Assembly: GCF_000143415.4 (NCBI RefSeq)
Contig: NW_003314305.1
Location: forward strand, 624,196-688,195
DNA length: 64,000 bases
Direction of reading: 5' to 3'
Source of the DNA: Selaginella moellendorffii
Lineage: Eukaryota > Streptophyta > Lycopodiopsida > Selaginellales > Selaginellaceae
In this document: positions 46,099 to 57,096 of the stretch, in pieces
Position numbering within the stretch: the first letter of the stretch is position 1
How the letters are laid out: each line of letters starts with the position of its first letter
The notes under the pieces: generated by a model
Told to the model about the DNA's origin: nothing
The model's database searches: none
The model's input: only the letters and a program-made list of their open reading frames with translations
Translations under genes and position numbers: made by a program

Positions 46099-47087
46099 CT
46101 ACTCACCCTTGGTGACCACAAACTCACGAGAAAATTCGACTCTCTTGCTGATGTACTTCTTGGCTCTTCGGTGCATCCCGTTGCTTTTCGGGTACCATAG
46201 GAGATGCATGTCGGCCTCCAGACGAATGTTAAACCCGAGCTGAAACTTGGACGCCATGCTCGCAGGCAGATGCCACACAATAACAGGAAAGTCTTCCACG
46301 CTGATTTTTGTTCGTCCTCCTCGAAAAGGCGGCTAGAAAGAAAACGAATTTGAAAAGAATCAACCTTGAGGGAAATTGACCCGGAGTATGGTTTGGATGG
46401 ATTATACTTCATGCCGTTGTGATTCCAGTGAAGTAATTTCCACTCGACCTTTGCAATGTTCCCTGAAGGTTCAACATGGATCGACTCGTACCCTATTGGC
46501 TCTTGGCGTGACTGCCCCCACTTCTTCTTGAATGTGAACGATACTGCCCATGAATTAAATCGAGCTCCAATCTCACCTTCGATGTTCTTGGTGAGAGTGC
46601 TAGAATTGGCATTAACACGGCTGCCGTTGTAGTCATAGATAGTAATGGCAGAGTTTTTCATCTCGCCAAGCTGTGGATTAATATGGAGTTTGATGCGGTA
46701 TCCTAGAACCTTGGTGTTGATGATTACATCGTTGTCGTCCACACCGAGAAAGAAGTTCTTGATCTCCAGAGCCACCTCGGTGTTGGCGCAGCTCTCCCGT
46801 AAGGATGGGAGGATCACCATCGAAGCATCCACGAGCTGCTGGCTCTTGGGCGATCGAAACATCCACGAGCTGCTGACTGCCCAAGAGCCAGCAGCTTGCT
46901 GTTGTCTCCACTCCACCCTTCCGAACCCACGAAGAAGATCGATTGTCTCCCTCTTGCATGAACTTTCATGCCACCATTTGCCCTGCCTTGGTCGGGCTCC
47001 GGCTTCCATATTGTTCTTGAACGTCTCTAGCAGTCGGTCTCCAAACCTCCGGATCGTCAGAATAGTTGTCTTCTCCAGAAAAGTCAA
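46099..47087 (-). CDS. Unknown lineage-specific protein (gene model unresolved)
   Basis: I do not recognise the family. A long frame from about 46960 to 46375 reads SCANTEVALEIKNFFLGVDD, KVLGYRIKLHINPQLGEMKN, IEGEIGARFNSWAVSFTFKK and KVEWKLLHWNHNGMKYNPSK. A 46-bp intron (GTTGATTC..CTTTCTAG, about 46330-46375) leads to a last exon PPFRGGRTKISVEDFPVIVW, then ASKFQLGFNIRLEADMHLLW and EFSREFVVTKGE. Beta-rich composition suggests a folded sandwich. The 5' side is unclear: plausible coding pieces in other frames (KRFQEALALLRLASKPFMAI near 47160; AFKYQELAEEMDLVKQLDGK near 47225; KISKIDHELELAAVALE near 48040) suggest more exons upstream to about 48170 or frameshift decay. It may be a partial pseudogene. 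Confidence 0.4.
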
Positions 47088-47275
47088 TTGCCATGAATGG
47101 CTTTGAGGCCAGCCGAAGGAGAGCCAAGGCCTCCTGGAACCTCTTTGAACGCCTGCTTCTTGCCATCCAGCTGCTTGACAAGGTCCATTTCTTCTGCTAG
47201 CTCCTGGTATTTAAATGCCTGGCCTACATTTTGAGATAAGTAGTAACAAAAAAAAACAACAACGAATAACAACAC

Positions 47276-48005
47276 CTTACTATATAATTACTATAATTGC
47301 ATTGATTTATACACATTAGCCACAAAATGCTAACATGCATTTGCTTCTCCATCATTTCTAAATGTAATGCTTATTTTGTATTACATTGTGAAGTCTGTTG
47401 GTTCAACTCAAAAGAAAGCTTATACCCTACCCAAGTTGCTTTTATGTTGATGAGATTCCTCAATTCTTTGCAAATCTTCTACAAGTCCTTTAACTTATAA
47501 ATACTAGACCATCTTTCAGCATGCTGACTAGATTTTCATGGCACATTTCATTTACAAATACATTATATACCATTTCAGAGTCCCTACAATCCTCATTTCA
47601 AATCATGGTTACACTTTCCTTGGGCAAGTCACACAATGGCTCCTCCAGCTCTTAGAGGTGCATGAAGAGTAGTAGTTACCACCCCAGTTGAATAGCTAAG
47701 CTAAGTCCAGCTTTAAGCTCGGGCATGGGATCTTCCCAAACTCAATGAGCAACACTGTGTAGCAACCAATCATGTGCAAGTACAAGGGACAGGGTGATCA
47801 ATTCTGATGGGATGACCTTTTCCCACTGGACAGTTTGTGATGCTAGGATTTTGCACCTTTTGCAAAATTCTCTCCCAGGTGGCTTGGGACTTTTTACTAC
47901 TTTTCTACACTATATCATATATTCACCATATGCTTTATTCATCATTCAAGAAGCCATCCTGATGTTTGAGAGCATATTTACTCAAAGAATAATTTGAGAA
48001 AGAAC
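47276..48005. other. AT-rich stretch, possibly a long intron
   Basis: About 730 bp between two possible coding pieces on the minus strand (47225 and 48040), with a donor-like GTACAATG at about 48018. I see no repeats or other genes in it. It would be an unusually long intron for this genome. Confidence 0.3.
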
Positions 48006-49013
48006 AGACATTGTACCTCAAGTGCCACTGCAGCCAGTTCGAGCTCGTGATCAATCTTGGAAATCTTGCTTAAATCAGCATCCCCGGCCGAGGAGAGCCT
48101 AGGACGACCACGGGAAGCAGCCCTCTCCGGGAAAGCACCGGGCCGGACACAGCAGTCCGAACCAGAATCTACGTACTTGGTTCATCAGCTTCAACCTAGT
48201 TGTTGCAACGGCACTTTGAATTTGAACTAAAAACAACATATAGACAGTATGTTGTGGTGCAAGCTCATCTAAGCCGGCATGGAGCACGACTAGTGTCCTC
48301 AACATGTTTAGTGCGAGCATTTTGATCACCAATTTGATTCCAAGAGAGAAAAACACTATACAGAAATCGCAACAACAACCGCCAGTTGTAGATTGTGATT
48401 ATTCTCTGCAATCTGACGATGGAACAGCTCGAAACCATCATCTTCGCACTAACTCGGGAAGTCTTGGACGATTCACCACGCACTAGAAGATTGGGGGTTT
48501 TTTCTTAACTTTCTATTGACTTTCTATTGAGAACGCTGTTGCGCATCTACTGATGTGTTTGCTAACATACCTGAATATCGATGAACTCCTCTCGCTTGTA
48601 GTTGAAAAGAGCTTGAGAGGCTTGAGCGACCAAGCTTAAGCTTGCGACCTCTTCTCATATAACAAGAACTAAACAATGAAAGTCAAGCAGACCAAAACAC
48701 TTTTTTTTTCCCCTGGAATCTTTTCACTTTGGAACGAGCTCGGGAACTTCCCTGCGACCATCACTCAGGCTGTTCATTTAGTGTGCAACCTCAGCATCTT
48801 GGAAAGGACAGGTGACATGTAGAAGTTTATTCCATTGTTAAAGTTATCGCTGACTGCCGCATCGTGAGCATGACTCACGAGATTGACGAAGATTTCTCTA
48901 CAAGAAAATACGCGGGAGCTGGCTTCGTTGTGGCTTCATCTACACGACAATAAGAGTGACGCAGCAAGGTCAGTGTTCTCCCATTCTCGCAACAGCAGCA
49001 GCAAACGAGCAAG

Positions 49014-50456
49014 ATGGCAATGGCAGGTGGGTATTTCTCCCATCTCGGTTCGCTCATGGGCTTCATCATGATCCTCAACCAGATAGTTCCGCGCCACGTC
49101 TGGTTCCTTCTGGAGCTCAAGCTCAAGAGGTTTGTAACTTGGCTATGGTGGGAGACAGAGCTCTCAATCCCAGAGTACGTCCGCAACAACACCAACGAGA
49201 TCTACGACCTGGTCGACCTCTACGTTGCTCACCTCACCGACACCAACACCAAGAGCTCGGCAAACAGGATCCAGTTCACGCGAGTGAAGAACGCCAGCAA
49301 GCCGAATTGCAACCTCGCCAGGGGCGAGCGAGTGGAGGACAAGTTCAAAGGCGTCACATTCTCCTGGGTCTTCAACGTCACCGAGCCCTCCAACGGCAGA
49401 GGCTTCAGCTATTTTGATCGCAGTGGAGGAACACGCCGAGAGTACGTTGTCCAAGTTCACAGGAGGCACAAGTATACACTCTTGCCCGAGTACATGAGGG
49501 AAGTGATCAAGCTCGGAGAGAGCTTGAAGCACCAGAACCAAGACCGGCAGCTCTACACCAACATAGGAAAATCGGACGACTACAGGAACAAGCCGTGGAG
49601 ATCGGTGCCTTTCAAGCATGCCTCGACGTTCTCGAGCCTGGCGCTGGATCCCGAGCTCAAGAACAAGATCGTCCAGGACCTGGATTCCTTCATGGCTGGT
49701 AAGGATTTCTTTGAGAGAGTTGGGAGGGCTTGGAAGCGGGGGTATCTCTTATACGGGCCTCCGGGGACTGGGAAGTCGTCACTCATCGCTGCCATAGCAA
49801 ACTACACGCAGTACGATGTCTATGACATGGAGCTAACGGAGGTGAAGAGCAATGCCGACTTGAGGAAGCTGCTCATGGGGATTTCCAACAAGGCGATCAT
49901 CGTGATCGAGGACATTGACTGCTCGCTGGAGCTCAAGAAAAGGGGAAAGCCAGCCCCAGAGGAAGAAACCAGTGAAGAGTCCAAGGAGAAAGATGGAGCG
50001 TTGCCAGGGAAACAAGCCAAGAAGAAAGATGAAGAGAGCAGCAGGGTCACACTTTCAGGGCTACTGAATTTCATCGATGGGCTGTGGTCTTGTAGCGGGA
50101 GCGAGAGGATCATCATCTTTACGACAAATCACAAGGAAGATCTGGATCCCGCACTGCTGCGGTCGGGCAGGATGGACCTTCACATTTTGATGGGCTACTG
50201 TGGATTTGAGGCGTTCAAGGTGCTGGCGTGGACTCACCTTGAGATCTCGCAGAAGGGCGAGTTTGAGAAGGAGTTTGGAGAGATCGCGGAGCTGATCGCC
50301 AAGGTTGAGATCACTCCTGCTGATATCGCGGAGGTGTTGATCCAGAACAGGAGGAACTCGAGAGGGGCTCTAGAGAAAGTGATTGAGGCTCTTCGGGAGC
50401 AGGCTGCAAAGAAAGATGAAGAAGAGGAGGGGGACGGTAAAAGCAAGCAGGAATGA
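49014..50456 (+). CDS. BCS1-like AAA-type ATPase
   Basis: Single exon, 480 residues. An N-terminal hydrophobic segment (GSLMGFIMILNQIVPRHVWF) acts as membrane anchor, followed by the AAA-associated region with RNKPWRSVPFKHASTFSSLA. The AAA core has Walker A GPPGTGKS, Walker B IIVIEDIDCS, an inserted charged loop typical of plant members (KRGKPAPEEETSEESKEKDG), and the second region SGLLNFIDGLWSCSGSERII with sensor-1 TTNH and arginine-finger region DPALLRSGRMD. The C-terminus is acidic and basic (KDEEEEGDGKSKQE). This is the family of Arabidopsis HSR4/OM66/AATP1, related to yeast BCS1, mostly mitochondrial outer membrane or ER, linked to stress and salicylic acid responses. Walker motifs are intact, so activity is expected; substrate unknown. 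Confidence 0.92.
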   Translation: MAMAGGYFSHLGSLMGFIMILNQIVPRHVWFLLELKLKRFVTWLWWETELSIPEYVRNNTNEIYDLVDLYVAHLTDTNTKSSANRIQFTRVKNASKPNCNLARGERVEDKFKGVTFSWVFNVTEPSNGRGFSYFDRSGGTRREYVVQVHRRHKYTLLPEYMREVIKLGESLKHQNQDRQLYTNIGKSDDYRNKPWRSVPFKHASTFSSLALDPELKNKIVQDLDSFMAGKDFFERVGRAWKRGYLLYGPPGTGKSSLIAAIANYTQYDVYDMELTEVKSNADLRKLLMGISNKAIIVIEDIDCSLELKKRGKPAPEEETSEESKEKDGALPGKQAKKKDEESSRVTLSGLLNFIDGLWSCSGSERIIIFTTNHKEDLDPALLRSGRMDLHILMGYCGFEAFKVLAWTHLEISQKGEFEKEFGEIAELIAKVEITPADIAEVLIQNRRNSRGALEKVIEALREQAAKKDEEEEGDGKSKQE

Positions 50457-50662
50457 TCAAACTTGCTTGCTCAAGGTTGATCAAGGTGCTTGCTGGCGTG
50501 GAGCCCACGTGGAACTTCCGGGATTTATTCAAATGTTCTTTTCCCTCCAAAACTTACACTAATGAATGTTCCATCACTAAGCAATTTGTATTGTGACTTT
50601 AGCCAAAAAATTCCACTCGAAAACTATGTGGGAGATTACAATAAATGTTCCACACTCAAAAT

Positions 50663-52504
50663 CTATGTGGACGTTGACATTAGAGGGTATTTAACGCAAG
50701 TAGGATTGCAAGTTGGAAATCCACAATCTATATAGTGAGTTGACTGAGATCTTCCAAAATACCAATCTCCTACAGCTTTTGCTAATGACTGTAGAGCAAA
50801 GAAAAAAATATTAATCACATAATTTAGATTTTATCTGGAAAAAAATTTATAAACCTTTCCATGTATTCTTGGTCTTGTCCATTTGATGTCTACCTCAAGT
50901 TGACAATGGCTAAAGCAAGAATCGATAAAGGTTCCCCAGCCTGCTCTAGATTGAGCATAGAAGAGACCATTCAGCAGATTTTGTCGGAATGCTTGAAAGT
51001 TCAAGATATGTTGTAATAAAAATGAGTTCATGAAATAATTATAGAGCTTCCTACCTTGCAAAGTTTTTGCATGGAAACAAAAAGAAGATTTCATGCAAGG
51101 GCTGTATTGCCTCCAGGAAATCTCTTTTACATTTTCAAGCTGTAGAAATTTGTTGAATAATAAGTTTGAAATTAAAAGGAGAATTACCTGCCAATTATCA
51201 TATGCTGCATTAACAAAAAACGTGGGCTGTCTTATGTAGCCCTGTGCTTGTTGTGGAAAGAAACACTAGGAAGGAAAATACTAACACTCAGATTAAGAAA
51301 AAAATTATAAATTAAAACCTGCACTGGATCTTTTGCCGAGGTACAAGCTCTAGCCAGAGTGTTTTGCAATTTCTGTTTTATGGCATATTAAGAAAATAAA
51401 ACAAGATTATTAAGAAATTCCTGAAAAACCTGTAAATTCACCACTCCTTTGTAATAGTTGTACATGGCAAAGTTTCCTCTGATGCTTTGGCTGACAACTC
51501 AGGTGGGTGAGTTAAAATACAAATTTAAAGAGGAAATTACCCATTCACAAAGTAACCAGCATCACTCAAACATTTAACGTTGGCATTAGGTAGAAGATAT
51601 TTGAACTCGTTACAACGATGAACAACTCCAAGTCCTCCAGCAGAACACCCACTTAAAAGTGCCTATTAACCAACATAGAAATCAGCTAAATTATCAATTA
51701 GCAACCTGTTTAGCAGTGCTCAGTCCCTTGGTTTGCAGGTGCTTCACAACAGCTCTAAAAATTCTGAGTCCTCGAAAATATAGAGCCTGAAGAGAAACTA
51801 AAAAAGTATATGAACACCAGCTTAAGAAAAATAATTATCTTAACTTGTCCAGACCAGTGCCTTACTGGAACAGCAACATCTGCACTGAAAGATCCTCCAT
51901 CACAATAACGCACATATACATGGTTCCAGTTGTAGAAATCTTTTACAGCAAACAACATAATAATAATTAGGTGATTCATAAATTAATATCACTAACATAC
52001 CTGGATTGGCAGAATACTTGTTGCTAAGAATACCATTAAATAATATTTGATTGGACATGAGTTTCGAGCTTCCATGACTTGTCTTGGCTCGAGTGGCACA
52101 AGCGGATGAGCTTTCACACCAGCCTCCACCCTGTCATTCACATTCCTCCAATTTCAACTATACAGTATTAAATACACAAGATTGACTCACTTCCAAACGT
52201 ATATGCCAGTTCTTCGCTCCAGAGCCAAAACCAGGCCTCAAATGATATGCTGGGGCGCTCCCATCCAAGCAAACTGCAAGAGAATTCATGGAACTTTGTT
52301 TGATCGAGAAAGGAAAAGCGCAAGAGAGAGACCTGCTCCAGATTGCCTGGCGTCTTGAAGAAGAGTGATGCCTACAGCATCTCCAGCTTTCTCCTGAGTG
52401 TAGTTTATAGCCTTCGTAAATGCCGCGTCTGGGAATGGGGTCAATCCAAACGAGAATCCAAATTGGAGGAGCAAACTTAGCAGAGCTGGAAATCTTATAA
52501 GCAT
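50663..52504 (-). CDS. Pectin acetylesterase (CE13 family)
   Basis: About 11 small exons. The start chosen is the ATG at 52504, which opens a signal peptide ([20 protein letters not shown]); an upstream in-frame ATG at 52603 would bury it. Ordered segments are [97 protein letters not shown] (nucleophile Ser in GCSAGG), [24 protein letters not shown] (catalytic His region) and the last exon [20 protein letters not shown] ending in a Cys pair. The family removes acetyl groups from pectin in the cell wall. Frames and phases are intact where checked. It lies 307 bp downstream of the alpha-galactosidase on the same strand, another wall enzyme. Confidence 0.9.
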
Positions 52505-52811
52505 TGCACTTTCGAAGAGAAGCACGAAAGCAAGCCAAACGCAAGAGAGGAAAGGATTCCTGGAAGAAGGATGAGAACAAATGAAACACCCGCTGGAAAG
52601 CACTGGCTAAATTCTATTCTTTCAGTCCACATCTAGTCTTTGGTGGAGAAAGGGACCGAATGAACGTCATGCCAACTTCCAAGAATGAAATAATTCTTTC
52701 TTAGCTTTGAAATCTCTTGACAGTTTATATGTTACTAAAAGGTTGCCATGCACGGCATGGTTAAAATTTAATAATTGTTCCAAATAATCTTCGTGAAAAT
52801 ATAGTTAGTGA

Positions 52812-54827
52812 CTACACAGGAGTAAGTATGTACATGGCTACATCGTGCGATTCAACTCTGGATGTAATACTGGAATTATACGTGCCCGTGCCTGGAAGCT
52901 CTTGACGCTAAGAAATTCACACCACTATTAGAAATCCTCCAAAGTTAATATAAAAATCGATGTTACGTACCTTCCAAACATCGCGGATCATCACTGAAAC
53001 GTTACTAGGAATGCCAAGCGCAGCAAATTCGGCTGTGATATCAGCTGGATCACTGCCTCGATTGAGCATCAAGAGCGCAAATCTCCCGTTTGAGAGCGGG
53101 CCTCCCCACACCTGGATCAAAACTTGTGCATTTTCTTCTCCTCAATCACATCCACTCAAATTTACCTCTTGTTCTCCATCTCCCGCCACCTTTCTTCCTT
53201 GAACCCCTAGCGCATCTATACAAAGACATAGAGAGAAAATGTACGGGCAAGAGAGAGGGATTTGGGCCTCACCTTGGTTGATTTGGATCACCTCTTTGTT
53301 CATGAGAATGGCCAGGTCCTGGGCCGCAATGTTCCGTACGTCGCAACCAATAATCAACGGTGCCTGTTCGTTTAGGTCAGATTCTTCCTTTCCCTCTCTT
53401 TTTTCCATTTGCCCTTACTTTCATGAGCGCCCACAAGCTGAAGTGCGTGCGCGATTCCTGGAAGCTCATGCCGCCATTGCCGATCTCCAGCATGTCCGGA
53501 TCTGGTCGATCGAGGATTAGGCGCTCCAATCGAGGTAAGAAATCAAGGCATTCATGGATTATCGTGTACCATTCCATCCGCCCGGAGCGGCGTGCTCGGC
53601 CCACGCATTGTTCTTGTCCGCGATAGAAATCATCCTGCATTGTTTGTTTGGCGGAGTGATCGTTCTTTTGAGTGTAAAATCCTTCTTTTGGCCTTACGAT
53701 TCCCATTTGTTCTGTATATCCCCGGTTGTTCTCCAGCTATTTCCGACGCTCGATGCCCATGTTGCTGGATCTTCCTGACCCCTGTCAACAAAAAAAATGG
53801 AAGAACTCAGCCGTCTCTCGCTTACATTTTTTTTTTCTCTTCGCAGTTTCTTACCATTCACACATTGAGAAGAAAATCGGCCGGCCTGCCGCACTAAGAG
53901 CGTCGCGCATTATGGGGTATCTGTCCATCAAAGAAACGTAAGGATTCATTCTAGCCGAGCGATTTTTTATTACCGGATTCTCGGTGAGCTTCCATCGGTG
54001 TGACAATTGTCATACTTCAAGTAATCCACTCCCTGCGCAGCACAAAACTAACGCAACGTTTTGTCACGCAGGATCTACGTACCCATGCAGCAAAAGTTTT
54101 GGCGTCTTGATCTTCGTGATTCAAAGATCCTGGCTGTTCCTGGCACGTCAAGTATCTAAAGAATCAAGTTGATATAATCTGGTAAGCTCGTTTTTTACTT
54201 TCCAAAGTCTTACCCAGCGTCCGAGTAAATCCCAAACTTGAGGTTCTTAGAATGCACGTAGTCAGCCAAGGCTTTGATTCCTGACGGGAATGTGGAGTTC
54301 CGTGCTTGAAGGTTTCCCTGCATTGAGAAGCAAAGTTACTAGCGAGAGTTTTAGCTGTAGAGATTTTTACCTCATTGTCTCGTGAAAGCTCCGCCCAGCA
54401 ATCATCTAGATATCAATTTTGTTAACTCGTTCGTGGCTCTTTGCAGGACCTTACCAATGTTTACATACTCGTAGCCAACATCTCTGAGGCCAGTAGACAC
54501 AATCGCATCAGCTGTATAGAAAAAAAGAAGAAGAAGATCGATCAAACTGATACTATCAATCCTACGAGGTAAAGTTCTTTGCTACCGGTTGCTCGAATGA
54601 TCTCCTCGTTGATTCCACAGTGGAAGTAATTCCAGCTATTCCATCTGGCAAAACTCTACCTCAGCAGCAAGAAAAAACCAGGAACTCGAGAGAAAGAAGA
54701 GAGACCCCATTGGCGGTGTTCTTCCCAGCCCATTCTCCAGCAGCCGGTGACGCTCAAAAGAATCGCTGGATCGAACGAGATCCGTGAGAAGCAGCACCAG
54801 CAACACGAGATAATTCTTGGCGGCCAT
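52812..54827 (-). CDS. Alpha-galactosidase, GH27
   Basis: Many-exon gene (about 14 short exons). The start at 54827 gives a signal peptide [20 protein letters not shown], followed by [20 protein letters not shown]. Family segments in order: [37 protein letters not shown], then [10 protein letters not shown] with the nucleophile Asp, [54 protein letters not shown] with the acid/base Asp, [49 protein letters not shown] and the C-terminal [16 protein letters not shown]. Last exon is small and joins DVWK to [13 protein letters not shown]. It hydrolyses terminal alpha-galactosyl groups of galactomannans and raffinose sugars in the apoplast or vacuole. A longer in-frame N-terminus without signal features exists upstream and was not used. 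Confidence 0.92.
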
Positions 54828-54959
54828 CGTTCTTGTTTCACGAGGTTTCGTCTTCTTTTTGTTGTTTGTCATGCCAGCCGGTTGATTCATGTGATTTTTG
54901 GAAGTAGTATGTGACCCAGCGGAGCTGCCCATGCTTGACTTTAATAAATCTCGCAATCT

Positions 54960-55225
54960 AAGGTTGTAGTATAGCTATAAGAATTATAAGGGAATAAAGT
55001 ATATTTTGAATAATATAGTCTGGGAGTATTTTCTGTTTTGTGCTTCATTAATTAAAATTTGAGTGCTTAGTATTAATCATTATAGTTATAAATGTGGGAA
55101 AGAATTATAAGGGAATAAAATATATGCTTAGTGCAATACATAAATTTATATTAATTAAACTTTTCTTTGTAATTATATATAATAGTTATAATTATTCTTT
55201 TCTAGTTATCACCACCTTTGTTCTT
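54960..55225. other. AT-rich intergenic space
   Basis: About 270 bp, strongly A+T-rich, with repeated AGAATTATAAGGGAATAAA near 54980 and 55100. It holds no gene that I can see; it separates the alpha-galactosidase 5' end from the DJ-1 3' end. Confidence 0.5.
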
Positions 55226-56956
55226 CTAGTAACTAAAAAGCATTGCCTCGGCGGTCTTGACAGCGCTGTCTTTGCCGGAGAATTTATCCACTATGGCGAG
55301 CGCAAACTCCATGGCCGTGCCCGGCCCCTGGCTCGTCGCAACCAATCCATCGATCACCACTCTCGCTTCCACCGCGCTCTGGTCCGAGAGCTTGCTCTGG
55401 AACGCTGGAAACGCCGTGGCTTTCTTTCCCTGCCAGGAAACCAGCTCAAGGAACAACACAAAAGCAAAGTCAAGAGTTTTGCGAGAAACTCACAGCGAGT
55501 ATCTTGTTTGCTTCCAAAACGACTGCTGGAGAGGCACAGATGGCTCCGTAAACTCGGCTGTCTTTGGCCTGTCTCGCGAGTATGGATTGGAGCTCTTTGC
55601 TGTCCCTCAAGTGCTCTGCCCCAGGCATTCCACCCTGGAGAAGAGAATCAAAGTTTTCTCATACGGTCAGGCAAACCAAAGATGCTTACTGGCAAGAAGA
55701 TCGCGTCAAAGTGAGCGGATGAAACTTCGCCGATGAGATTATCCGCCTCGATCTTCACTTTTCTCGATGCAACAATCTGTAACGTCTCCTCCACCGAGGC
55801 CACCACAACGCCCATGCCAGCACGTCTTAGAACGTCGATGATTATCACGGCTTCCATCTCTTCAGAGCCGTTTGCTATCGGCACAAGAACCTGAAGAACG
55901 GATCAAAGAAACCGTCGATGAGGATCACGAGAAAAGTACCTGAGGCTTTGACGGTACTTTAGCTGCCCAAGCTGTTTGATTGAACTCTAATTTCGTCGGC
56001 TTTCCCTCGAGCAAAATCTGACCAAAACAAAACTTTGGAAGCTCAGAAAAAAAACGTGCGAGACAGCCTCCACCCACCAATCCCTTTGAAACTTCCTGTG
56101 TTTTTTCCTTGCCATATAGCTGTTCAACTAAAGTGAGAGCAAACTCCATTGCAGTACCTGGACCTCGGCTTGTGACAACGAGCCCATCTTTCACAACTCT
56201 GGACTCTGCCGAGGATGGATCCGAGAGCTTGCTCACGAAACTTGGGTAGCATGTTGCCTGAGCAGAGAAACGTTAGAAAAACTCGTAAAACTGGTAAAAG
56301 CTCTCGCTAGATAGACTCGTTACCTTCAAGCCATTGAGAAGGCCCCACGATTCGAGCGCCACAGCCGGCGCCGCACAGATGGCAGCATAAGCTCGTTGTT
56401 CCTGAGCTTGACCTCGAGTTATGTCCTCGAGAGCTTTAGAATCACGCAAGTGTTCAGCTCCAGGCATCCCACCCTGAAACCAACCAAAAAAAAATCAGCT
56501 TTTGGGAACGAGGAGCAACGAAAACAACGTTCAACGTACAGGAAGAACAACAAGATCGTACTTTTCGTCCCCGCATTCCGATACGATCGCGTCCGCAACC
56601 AGCTTCACGCCTCTCGACGCCGTAACTTTGGGTTCCTGTCCGACAGAGGCCACAGTGACATGAGCTCCAGCTCGCCGGAGAACGTCGATGACAATCACGG
56701 CCTCCATTTCCTCCGTCCCATCCGCAACCGGCACAAGCACCTGAGACAAAGCGAACATAGATAATGCAAAGAACACACACACACACACAAGAAACAGTAC
56801 CTTTTTCGGAGACGCCATAGCAATAATTCTCACACACGACGAAGAACAGCTTCTTCTTCTTTTTGGGCGATCAGCGGAGAGGCCGAGATGCCCCCTCCCG
56901 CTAGAAAGCGCGACGGCTCGGACGAGCCCAGGAGTGACAAGTGCCCTAACGGCCAT
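55226..56956 (-). CDS. Tandem-domain DJ-1/PfpI family protein, probably plastid targeted
   Basis: The ATG at 56956 gives an N-terminal extension ([20 protein letters not shown]) rich in Ser, Arg and Ala, then [20 protein letters not shown], the start of DJ-1 domain 1 (nucleophile Cys in [13 protein letters not shown]). Domain 2 starts [20 protein letters not shown] and repeats the plan ([13 protein letters not shown], then [20 protein letters not shown]). The two domains are about 45-50% alike by eye and share exon boundaries, so they arose by internal duplication, as in the Arabidopsis DJ1A/B/C proteins. Family roles include glyoxalase and deglycase-like activity and oxidative-stress protection. 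The intron after ASPKK holds an (AC)n microsatellite (56773-56789). A shorter start at MASPKK would give a cytosolic form. Confidence 0.9.
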
Positions 56957-57096
56957 TGGAGCACTGTTCGCTATACGTGGCCGATGCTCCAAGGGACAAT
57001 AGAATAGAACGAAGCATCGAGCAAGCCGACCACCCTTGTTTTGTTTTGTAAACGATAAAGATCTGGAGAGACGAACACGCACTGTGAGCTCAGAGC

